Shown here: in pieces, positions 55,701-64,000 of the stretch
Layout: each line of letters begins with the position of its first letter
Position numbering within the stretch: position 1 is the stretch's first letter
Origin: Paraspadella gotoi
Taxonomy: Eukaryota > Chaetognatha
Assembly (NCBI GenBank): GCA_051294375.1
Contig: CM119263.1
Span: 1,352,510-1,416,509 of the forward strand
DNA length: 64,000 nt
Direction: 5' to 3'
Notes under the pieces: generated by a model
Databases searched by the model: none
Told to the model about the DNA's origin: nothing
What the model saw: the letters and a program-made list of their open reading frames with translations, nothing else
Program-made: the position numbers and the translations under genes

Positions 55701-56039
55701 GAGGAGAGAGAGAGCACGAGGAAAAATGTAATAAATCCAATGGACCGCTTGTTTAAGGGACTGTCTGGAAAAGAAAAGATAATAGTGTAAGAAATGAGAG
55801 GGAGAGAGGGCGAGAGGGAGAGAGGGAGTTTCCAAAATTGGTTCAGGGAATTTGGAATTCTCTTCAAGGAAAAACCCGCGCATCCGAATCGCAATTGAAG
55901 CGCGGATTTTATGTGAGTCATCATTTGCCTCAATTCACAAAAAAATAAAAAAACAGGAACGTTGATTCCAATGTGTTGCGCCGAAGTTACTTTATTTTCA
56001 TGTTTATGACAAGACGTGACATGACTAAAAAACTTTTAT

Positions 56040-56195
56040 GACATGCACTGCATCGAAATTTTAGTTTTCGGATTTCCTGAAAGACAGACCGACAGACCGA
56101 CAGACAGACCGACAGACAGACCGACAGACAGACCGACAGACCAACCAAAAAGTGACTAAATAGAGTTGCTCCGCGGAGCAACTAAAAAAAGATAA
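56040..56195 (+). mobile_element. Hairpin-ended interspersed repeat, copy F
   Basis: (GACAGACC)n at 56079-56141, then AAAGTGACTAAATAGA, a perfect 18-bp palindrome GTTGCTCCGCGGAGCAAC (56165-56182) and TAAAAAAAG. Confidence 0.65.
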
Positions 56196-56524
56196 AAAAG
56201 AACGACGTGATATGACCTTTAGTCTTCGTGGGTTTTCATGGGATTCATTATGAGGTAAAAGTTGATCGGTGACTAAGACTGAGAATAATGACAATACTGA
56301 AAGTGAAAATAAAGTTATAAAGAAAAACTTAAAACTGACCAACTAAAAAGAGTTTTTGAAACTGGTTAAGTTGAAAAAAAAAGCCCGAAGAAGCAAAATA
56401 CAAGCCAAGAACAAGCAGGAAAAAGTGAAAATCGTGTGAAAAAAAGCAGAAAACACGGTAACAAGCGAAGGCGGCCCTCGCAATAAAACTTTTTCCTCAA
56501 CTCAATTTTACCGGCAAATGCGTC

Positions 56525-56790
56525 GTTCCGCCTGCCGATTGCCGATTGCCAACAGCCAACTCCGACTGCTTATACTATAGATGCCTGAAAACTTCCAACA
56601 GCCAACTACCACCTGCCAACGTCCACTTTCGCTCTGCCGACCGCCGATTGCCGACTACACACTGAGTAATGCGTATTGCCGCCTGCCAACAACCAACTTC
56701 TGACTATCGTCTGTCAACAGGCAACAGCCAACTCAGACTGCATATTGCCGCCTGCCGACTTCCGCCTGACGACTTACGCCTGACGACTGT
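56525..56790. repeat. TGCCGAC/GCCAAC short-unit array
   Basis: Degenerate repeats of about 7-10 bp (CTGCCGATTGCCGATTGCCA, CCTGCCAAC, AACAGCCAACT). Confidence 0.75.
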
Positions 56791-57434
56791 GGGAAATCGA
56801 CGCATCATCTCAGATTCTTTATTTCCTTTTTCTTTCTTACGAATTCACGATTTCTTTTTTTTTTTCTTTTTTTTTCTTTCTTAAATCTCTCGACGACCGT
56901 TTGGCGTTGAGCTCAGTTTTATTGCTTATTTTTTCGTCTAAAAAACAATTCGACTCTGAATGTTAAAAAGATTTATATTTTATTTTAAAAAAATTTTGAG
57001 ATTTTTTTTTTTCGGTTGGATTTGACTTCTAAAATCCAGGCTTGCGATTCAATCCCAAGATTTTTGGTTAAATTTTGTTGTCTTTACGATTCATTTTAAG
57101 ATTTTTGCTCCTAAGTTGTTTGGGCCATTCTCAATAACATTTTCACCTTTCCCATTTTTAGGTTAAATTAAATAATTTGTAATTGTTTGTTATTTGTCAA
57201 TAACATTTTTACATTTTACATTATCAGTTTAGAAAACTAACTATTTTATTTTAAAAAAGGGAACGAGGTTTAGATCCTGAATTCGTTCGCCATTTTCAAT
57301 ATCGTTTTCAACTTTCCCTTTTCAGTTGCTAACGGAAAACAGGTTCTAAGTTTCCATTTGTTTTCCTTTTTTCCCCAAGTTTTTTATCGACCCCTAGACG
57401 ACGTTTCCGATCCCAAGATTCCAAAGGAGGGAAA

Positions 57435-57435
57435 T

Positions 57436-57472
<37 letters not shown>

Positions 57473-57480
57473 TCGTCGTC
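57435..57480. repeat. (GTC)n microsatellite
   Basis: About 15 GTC units. Confidence 0.95.
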
Positions 57481-57956
57481 ACTTTTCCTTCCGGGGTTTC
57501 TCTAAAAATTTCCTCTGGGACGCGAAGCAACATTGGCGTTCTGGAATCTGGATGCGATCCCGCCAAGATGGAGATGCGAATATATATGCGAATATTTAAT
57601 GAGAATAAAAGCTTCGTTTGCGATCACTGTCTCCATGAAGGGAAATTCACAAATATTCTAATATATGTAGATTTATGGGCTTCCAGTTGACAGTTGATAT
57701 TTAATTAATTTACAATTCCAGAATTGAATATTTAATCAAGTGATTACATTTGTGATGAAGAAACGGAAAGTGAAGTAACTTAAGGAGATGCGAAATGCAG
57801 ATGTCGCCTGTGCAGATGTCCCGAGATTTCAACAGGTGCCCGGATGCCCCTCGTCGCGATGAGTGCAACCGAGGCGGAGATTCGCCAGATGCGCTCAATT
57901 GATTGCATCTAGCACCGAGGCGTCGGCATCGCTCGATGAAGAAACGACCTTGAGAA

Positions 57957-57996
57957 AGAGAGAGAGAGAGGAACGAGAAGGAGAGGAGAGAGATGA

Positions 57997-58038
<42 letters not shown>

Positions 58039-58480
58039 GGAAATGGGACGGAGGAAAAAAAATGAACTGAACGGAAAGAGTTTTGAAAGAGAATTAATAA
58101 AGAAAAGGTAAAGAAAAGAAAAGAGAGAAAAGAAAAGAAAAAAGAAAAGAAAAGAATTGGGAGACAAAGTAATGAGGCGACGAAAAGACGATAGGAGAAG
58201 GAAGAGAGAGGTGAGAAAAGAGGAGGAGAGAGAGGAAATTGAAAAGAGGAGATAGGAGAAAGAAAAGAGAGGTGAGGAAAGAGGAGGGGAGAGAGGAAAT
58301 TGAAAAGAGGAGATAGGAGAATAGAGGAGAGAGGAGAGAAAAGTGGATAGGAGAAGAGAAAAAAGAGAAGAGAGGAGAGAAAAACGGATAGGAGAAGGGG
58401 AAAAGAGAGAAGAGAGGAGAGAAAAAAGAAGAGGAGAAAAGGAAAGTAGGAAAGAGAAAAGAGGAAAGATAAACAGTCGA
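57957..58480. repeat. Purine tracts: (GA)n then a GAGGAGATAGGAGAA-type array
   Basis: GA run at 57957-58035, then from about 58190 a purine minisatellite with GAGGAGATAGGAGAAAGAAA-type units. The segment between (58105-58160) is GAAAA-rich. Confidence 0.85.
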
Positions 58481-58779
58481 ATAGTCATGAGGAAAGATGA
58501 GATAAAAGAGAGAATTAAGCAAAAGAGAAATTCCGCATAAAATGAAGAGAATCGATGAAGTTTCTTCTTTTGACGCAGTCTCGATTTGACGCAGTTCTTG
58601 ACGCAGTCTTTGACTCAGCCTCGATTCGCTTTAGGGTCGAGGTCGAATCGAGTTGAATCGATGGAACTCTTCAAATAAGTATTAATATTATTACTTCAAA
58701 TAACGCAAGTATTAATCTTTTTACTTGCGTCGGTCATATTTGATTAACTTACTAAGTTTGCTATGGAGGTCTGATTTGA

Positions 58780-58872
58780 ACCGGATCCATAATCCATGGA
58801 TCTGTAGGTCTTGCAAGAGAGCAAGACCTACTGATCCATAATCTATGGATCTGTAGGTCTTGCAAGAGAGCA
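58780..58872. repeat. Tandem duplication of a unit with nested palindromes
   Basis: Two copies of GATCCATAATCYATGGATC followed by GTAGGTCTTGC. The second arm GCAAGACCTAC pairs with GTAGGTCTTGC across AAGAGA. Confidence 0.8.
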
Positions 58873-59008
58873 ACAGACGTTTTTCCATCCATGAATTTCC
58901 GAGACTGAGTATTTTTGGTCTCTTGCTTCAGACCCCAAGAGCATCTGGCAACGTTGCCTCTGTCTCCATGGAATCTTTTTTCTTCTGGCATCACCATCGC
59001 TGCTGGCA

Positions 59009-59124
<116 letters not shown>

Positions 59125-59446
59125 CCCTCCATTTGCGGTGGGGCGACCCATGGCACTTCCACCGCCTTTGGATATTCCACGTGGCTTCGCCATTGCGCCC
59201 CTTTGGTTCCCCCTTCCCCTCCGACACCCTCTCCCCTTCGCCCTTCCTCTCCCCTTCCTCTCTCCTCTTCCTCTCTCCCTTTTTTCCTTCCCCTTCCTCT
59301 CTCCCTTCCTCTTCTCCCTTCCTCTTCCCCTTCTCCCTTCCCTTTCAAAAAAAAAAAGAAAGGTAATCGCGCGGAATATTTCCCGATAACGATCGCTATT
59401 CTGCTTGGGGAATATTTAATTTAGAAGATAAAAGCTAAACGACTAT

Positions 59447-59482
59447 TTTGGTACGAAATTGGTACAACCAATATGTATCTTT
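59447..59482 (-). repeat. End fragment of the TTGGTACAACCAATATA family
   Basis: Contains GAAATTGGTACAACCAATAT, the same end seen in the UCKL1 intron copy. Confidence 0.5.
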
Positions 59483-59759
59483 AATCAATTATCTAACATT
59501 TGAACTATTTAATTATCAAGAGCAAGACGGCGATGGAATCAAATTGTTTGGAGAGTTTTTACTTAAAATTACTATTATTACTGTTATATAGCGCTAAATA
59601 AATACTGTTTAAATTTAATTTAAAGTTATCAAAATGTATGTAGTACATAACATTTTCTACTGTGTTTGAAGACTAATATTTAACTCACACTCACACACAT
59701 TAAAAAAGTGTGAGAGAGGGAGGGGCCGAAGAGGGTCAGGGGAAAACGAGAGAGATCAA

Positions 59760-60415
59760 GGAAAAAGACGGGAGAAGGAAGAGGGGAGGAAGGAGAGAAA
59801 GATAAGGAGGAAGAGAGGAGGAACAGGAAGAAGAAAAAGAAATATGAAGAGGAAGTGAGGAGTAAGAGGAAGAAGAAAAAGAAATGTCAATAGGAAGAGA
59901 GGAGGAAAAGGAAGAAGAAAAAGAAAAGTAAAAAGGAAGAGAGGAGGAAGAGGAAGAAGAAAGAGAAGGGTAAAGAAGAAGAAAGAAGGAAGAGGAAGAA
60001 GAAGAAGAAATGTAAAGAGGAAGAGAGAAGGAAGAGGAAAAAGAAAAAGAAATGTAAAGAGGAAGAGAGGAGGAAGAGGAAGAAGAAAAAGAAATGTAAA
60101 GAGGAAGAGAGGAACTGGATGAACAGGAAGAAGAAAGAAAAGGGTAAAGAGGAAGGGAGGAGGAAGAGGAAGAAGAAAAAGAAATGTAAAGAAAAAGAGA
60201 GGAGGAATAGGAGGAAGAGGAAGAAGAAAGAGAAGAGTAAAAAGGAAGAGAGGAGGAAGAGGAAGAAGAAAAGGAAATGTAAAGAAGAAGAGAGGAGGAA
60301 TAGGAAGAACAGGAAGAAGAAAGAGAAGGGTAAAAGGGAAGAGAGAAGGAAGAGGAAAAAGAGGAAGAACTGTAAAAAGAGAAGGGTAAAGAGGAAGAGA
60401 GAGGAGGAAAGAGAT
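59760..60415. repeat. Purine minisatellite, about 40-45-bp unit
   Basis: About 15 copies of AAGAGGAAGAGAGGAGGAAG plus AGGAAGAAGAAAAAGAAATG. It stays open on both strands. Confidence 0.9.
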
Positions 60416-60489
60416 TCGGCCGAGGTTCCGGATTCTGACCAACCGGAATAAAAAAAAAGGGAAATTGGAAATCCAAGGACCAAATCTCC

Positions 60490-60710
60490 ATAAACGGAGT
60501 TGATGACGCGCGGCGCCGGCCGCGCCCGTGACATGCCGACCACGATGCCAGTGTCGGGTCAGTGCCACGCCTTGAATACGACGCCGTTGCAGCGCGGCAT
60601 TTTTTTAGCTGAGCAAAAGGACGCCGGTAGGGGCAGCCAGAGAGACGACGCCGACCCAATATACACTGACGACGATTCCATTCGCTTTTTGAACATCTCT
60701 CTACTTTAGA
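60490..60710. other. CpG-rich unassigned segment
   Basis: A GC-rich block (GCGCGGCGCCGGCCGCGCCC near 60508) in AT-rich surroundings, with short open frames on both strands. No family match and no convincing splice pair. It may be a promoter or an unrecognised exon. Confidence 0.3.
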
Positions 60711-60814
60711 GTGTGAAAAATGTGAGATTTGGATTTCTGATTTAACAAAATAAAAGAGTTTAATTTTACTAAACCAAATAAAAATGAAATGTGTCATTAT
60801 TTAAATATATTTAA

Positions 60815-60890
60815 ATAGATGTATGGACGGACAGACTGGTAAAGTGACTTATAGAGTCGCGCGTCGATTACGCGACTAAAAAAAAAAAAG
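60815..60890 (+). repeat. Hairpin-ended interspersed repeat, copy G (3' part)
   Basis: ATGGACGGACAGAC, AAAGTGACTTATAGA, stem-loop GTCGCG...CGCGAC (60855-60876), then TAAAAAAAAA. Confidence 0.65.
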
Positions 60891-61329
60891 AAATCGATGA
60901 AAATCGCGGGAAAAACTGGTGAGAGTTGGAAACCAGTCGACTCGGCCGGAGAGAGAAGGATGAGAAAAATACGTGAGAAGAGGAGGAAAGAGAAGAGACT
61001 GAAAAGAGAAGAGAAAGATGGAGGGGAGAGAAAAAAAAGATGGAGGAAAGAGAGAAGAAAGAAAAGAGAAGATATAGATGGAGGAAAGAGAGAAGAAAGA
61101 TAAGAGATTGGTAAAACTGAATGAGACAGAGAAGAATGAGAAGAAAAAAAAAGAAAAAAAGAGAAGAGAAGAGAAGAGGAGAAGGAAAAAAGAGGTGGGA
61201 GAGAAATTGTTATGAAGCATTTATTTTGTTGTTTTGTTTTTTAACTGAATCAAGTATTGCAGATGTCGCGCCTATCCTTTGCTAACATTTAACATTTGAG
61301 ACAGAATGAATGAGTACAAAAATGGTCAG

Positions 61330-62152
61330 CTATTTATAGTCGACAATCGGATCAACGACATGGGCTCGGTTTCCCGATGGCATGAAGCCCGTCTTCTCAT
61401 TGGTTGATTCCCGACGATGATTCATCCAATCGGCGAGTCCTTGGTAGATTTCATCCGAGTCGCGGATCCGATTCAATTCTTGGTTCTGATTCCATCTGAA
61501 ATGCTAAGAATAATTCTCAATAAGAAGCTTTGTAGCAAAGTTAATGTTAAAATGGGACAATGAGAAAAGAAAAGGGAAATGAGAAAAGAAAAGGGAAATG
61601 AGAAAGGGAAATGAGAGAAATGAGAAAGAGAAAGGGAAATAAGAAAAAAATGAGAAAAGAAAAGGGAAATGAGAAAGGAAAAAGGGAAATGAGAAAAGAA
61701 AAGGAAATGAAAGAAAAGAAAGGGAAATGAGAAAGAAAGGGAAATGAGAAAGAAAAGGGAAATGAGAAAGGGAAAAGGAAATAAGAAAGGGCAAGGAAAT
61801 GAGAATAAGGAAAATGAGAAAGGAAAGGGAAATGAGAAAGGTAAAGGGAAATGAGAAAGAGAAAGGGAAATGAGAAAGGGAAAGGGAAATGAGATAGAGA
61901 AAGGGAAATGAGAAAGATTATGGAAATGAGAAAGGGAAAAGGATAAAAAGGCAAGGGAAATGAGAAAGGTAAAGGGAAGTGAGAAAGAGAAAGGGAAATG
62001 AGAAAGGGAAAGAGAAACAAAGATTTTGTCGGAGGTAGAGAAAAAATTACAATCGCCAAAGCGAGGAGGTAAGTCGCGCGATGAAACGAACTCACCCTCT
62101 GAACGAGTTGGAAGCTCGACTTCACTTCTGCTTCAATCTCGGTTCCAGGAAA
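61330..62152 (-). CDS. 3'-terminal exons of an unidentified gene
   Basis: Two minus-strand exons join in phase: 62096-62152 (19 codons, FPGTEIEAEVKSSFQLVQR, with a GTGAGT donor) and 61330-61503 (57 residues plus stop, after a TTCTTAG acceptor). The last exon begins HFRWNQNQELNRIRDSDE and ends HVVDPIVDYK. The reading frame is high in charged residues, is not repetitive and has GC-rich codons, unlike the surrounding minisatellites. An AATAAA on the minus strand lies about 110 bp after the stop (near 61220). Upstream exons were not found in the window and may lie to the right. I do not recognise the protein. An alternative acceptor 8 nt further in gives an early stop, so the one chosen is preferred. 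Confidence 0.5.
61555..62025. repeat. GGGAAATGAGAAAGA-type minisatellite
   Basis: About 25-30 short units (GAAATGAGAAAAGAAAAGG and variants) filling the intron between the two exons of the unidentified minus-strand gene. Confidence 0.9.
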
Positions 62153-62164
62153 CTAATTTAACGA

Positions 62165-62262
62165 GATGATGACGACGACGACGACGACATCGGTGACGAC
62201 GACGACGACGACATCGGTGACGACGACGACGACGACGACATCGGTGACGACGACAAGGACAG
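62165..62262. repeat. (GAC)n compound repeat
   Basis: Three blocks of (GAC)n separated by ATCGGT. Confidence 0.95.
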
Positions 62263-62313
62263 ATTCACTGCCATTAGTCGACTTAAAAAAGTCTCGAGTT
62301 ACCGAATTCAATC

Positions 62314-62315
<2 letters not shown>

Positions 62316-62388
<73 letters not shown>

Positions 62389-62416
62389 TTATTTCCTTCT
62401 AACGGTCGTGCTTTCA

Positions 62417-62487
<71 letters not shown>

Positions 62488-62514
62488 TATTTCCTTCTAA
62501 CGGCCGTGCTTTCA

Positions 62515-62591
<77 letters not shown>

Positions 62592-62622
62592 ATTTCCTTC
62601 TAACGGCCGTGCTTTCATCCAT
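62316..62622. repeat. Compound (CT)n minisatellite
   Basis: Three copies of TTTATTTCCTTCTAACGG plus CGTGCTTTCATCCATC, spaced by (CT)n blocks of different length. Confidence 0.9.
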
Positions 62623-62639
62623 CGTTTGCCTTTGGCTCC

Positions 62640-62911
62640 TGAGTTGAAAAGAGAAAAATGAAAAAATAAAAAAGTGTAAAGAATAAAAAAAACTAAGGAA
62701 GAAAAAGAAAAGAAGGAAAAAGAAAGAAAAGACAAAAATGAAAAGAAAAGAACAGACAACAAGGAAAAAGAAAAGAACAGACAATAAGAAAAGAAAAGAA
62801 AAGACAAAAAGGAAAAAGAAAAAAGGCAAGAAGGAAAAAAAAAGAAAGACAAGAAGGAAAAAAAAAAGATTCATTCCGATCTCACCTCTTTTTTTTTTCT
62901 TTCCCAGGAAA

Positions 62912-62960
<49 letters not shown>

Positions 62961-62970
62961 GTGATCACCG
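62640..62970. repeat. AAAAG/GA purine-rich stretch
   Basis: AAAGAAAAGA-rich sequence with a (GA)n run at about 62920-62960. Confidence 0.8.
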
Positions 62971-63235
62971 AAAATTCACGTAAAACAAATCCATATTTTT
63001 TTGTTATTTCTCAAATTCGCCTTTTCTCAATTTACTACTCTTTTAAAATAACCAATAAATAAAACAAATCACAGTTTACTTTGAGACAAATAGTGTTTTT
63101 AATAATGAATTAAATTTTCCGCGCTCCGATTTTCAGTTACCATCGTGACTTCTTTAACGACAACAACGACAACTACAACGACAACAACGAGGCCGCATCT
63201 CCTCTTCTTTGGTTGAAACTTTGATCGATGACGAC

Positions 63236-63650
63236 AAAAGAATTAGAAAAAGAATTAAAAAAGAATTAGAAAAGAATTAGAAAATAAATTAGAAAAGAAT
63301 TAAAAAAGAATTTGAAAATAAGTTAGAAAATAATTAAAAAAAGAATTAGAAAATGAGTTAGAAAATGAATTAAAAAATGAATTAGAAAAAATAATTAGAA
63401 AAATAATTAGAAAAAGAATTAGAAAAAGAATTAAAAAAAAATTAGAAAAAGAATTTAAAGAAGAATTAGAAAAAGAATTAGAAAAAGAATTAAAAAAGAA
63501 TTAGAAAAAGAATTAGAAAAAGAATTAGAAAAGGAATTAAAAAAAGAATTAGAAAAAGAATTAAAAAAAAATTAGAAAAAGAATTAAAAAAGTATTTGAA
63601 AAAGTGTTAAAACAAGAATTAGAAAAAGGGAAAAACGAGAAAAGTGAAAA
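63236..63650. repeat. GAATTAGAAAAA minisatellite
   Basis: About 30 copies of a 12-bp unit GAATTAGAAAAA with TTAAAAAA variants. The tail of the window (63650-64000) is AT-rich, with an ATTCCATT-type short repeat from about 63895 and no gene seen. Confidence 0.9.
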
Positions 63651-64000
63651 AAGGAAAGAATTGCACAAAAATAGAATTGCCAGTTTTGGAATGAAAGGCC
63701 ACTGGCACTATACCCATAGAACCTGTATTATCATTTAAACTATTTATTTATTATTTTTTTATCCACAAACATTCTTTTTTTTATTATTCTTTCTATTATA
63801 AGTATATATAAAACTGTCTTGAAGAAAAAGTATGTTTCAAACAAATCCTATGCGACTCTACGGTCAATAAAGTCTCCAATTCCTTTTAACTTATTCCATT
63901 CGATTCCATTACTTTCAAAAAAATTTCATTCCATTTCATTTTTTTACATTCATTTCAATTACATTACATTTTATTTCTTTCCATTCATTTAAATTAAATT

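Noticed and set aside
55120-55883. Open frames across the N run
   Set aside because: They span an assembly gap and have no sequence support.
59736-60797. 353-codon minus-strand open frame
   Set aside because: Mostly the Ser/Leu/Phe translation of a purine minisatellite. The only non-repetitive part (about 60490-60797) has no family match.
61547-62125. 192-codon minus-strand frame beginning MKSSFQLVQR
   Set aside because: Only its first residues are real exon (62096-62152); after the GTGAGT donor it reads through a minisatellite intron.
63137-63229. Plus-strand exon after TTTTCAG (YHRDFFNDNNDN-type)
   Set aside because: It is a GACAACAAC microsatellite open in more than one frame, with no partner exon.

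Overview
This is eukaryotic, almost certainly invertebrate animal, nuclear DNA. Coding exons are short to medium, GC- and CpG-rich (many TCG, ACG, GCG codons), and bounded by GT..AG introns that are strongly AT-rich. Spliced products match animal-specific families: a calmodulin-binding IQ protein, USF3, UBC9, IQCK, UCKL1, MLF, HAX1 and an aminergic GPCR. The GPCR has an alpha2-adrenergic-like core but the Tyr-Ser TM5 pattern known from octopamine/tyramine receptors, which favours a protostome. The phylum cannot be fixed from the sequence alone.

Layout. 1-494 (+): 3' end of a PCP4/PEP-19-like IQ gene that enters from the left. 3634-15116 (+): a 7-coding-exon USF3-like bHLH gene of about 2810 residues. 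16070-17147 (+): UBC9 (SUMO E2), convergent with 17865-19361 (-): IQCK. 19962-20213 (-): an 83-residue membrane protein of unknown function. 20463-21310: an old repeat split by a young TRIM-like LTR element. 21643-24626 (+): UCKL1 (uridine-cytidine kinase-like). 25079-26085 (+): MLF. 26616-28456 (+): a HAX1-like gene, convergent with 29110-38593 (-): a 15-exon aminergic GPCR of about 608 residues. I reconstructed every exon set by hand from splice sites, phase and family similarity, and all totals are multiples of three.

From about 34 kb, and above all from 38.6 to 64 kb, the sequence is gene-poor and dominated by (GA/CT)n tracts, purine minisatellites, (GAC/GTC)n and longer-unit tandem arrays, with one assembly gap (55239-55526). 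The only coding evidence there is a pair of minus-strand exons (61330-61503 and 62096-62152) that form the 3' end of an unidentified gene.

Mobile elements. Three kinds of repeat stand out. (1) A TRIM at 20601-21252 has 234-bp terminal repeats that carry a tRNA-like Pol III B box. (2) An interspersed family ends in a locus-specific hairpin followed by ACTAAAA; the longer copies also have a short-unit microsatellite and a duplicated unit of about 120 bp, an architecture like non-autonomous Helentrons. (3) Two intronic foldback elements share a TGATGAAGG...CGAAA motif. The protein-coding genes look like unrelated neighbours rather than a pathway cluster.
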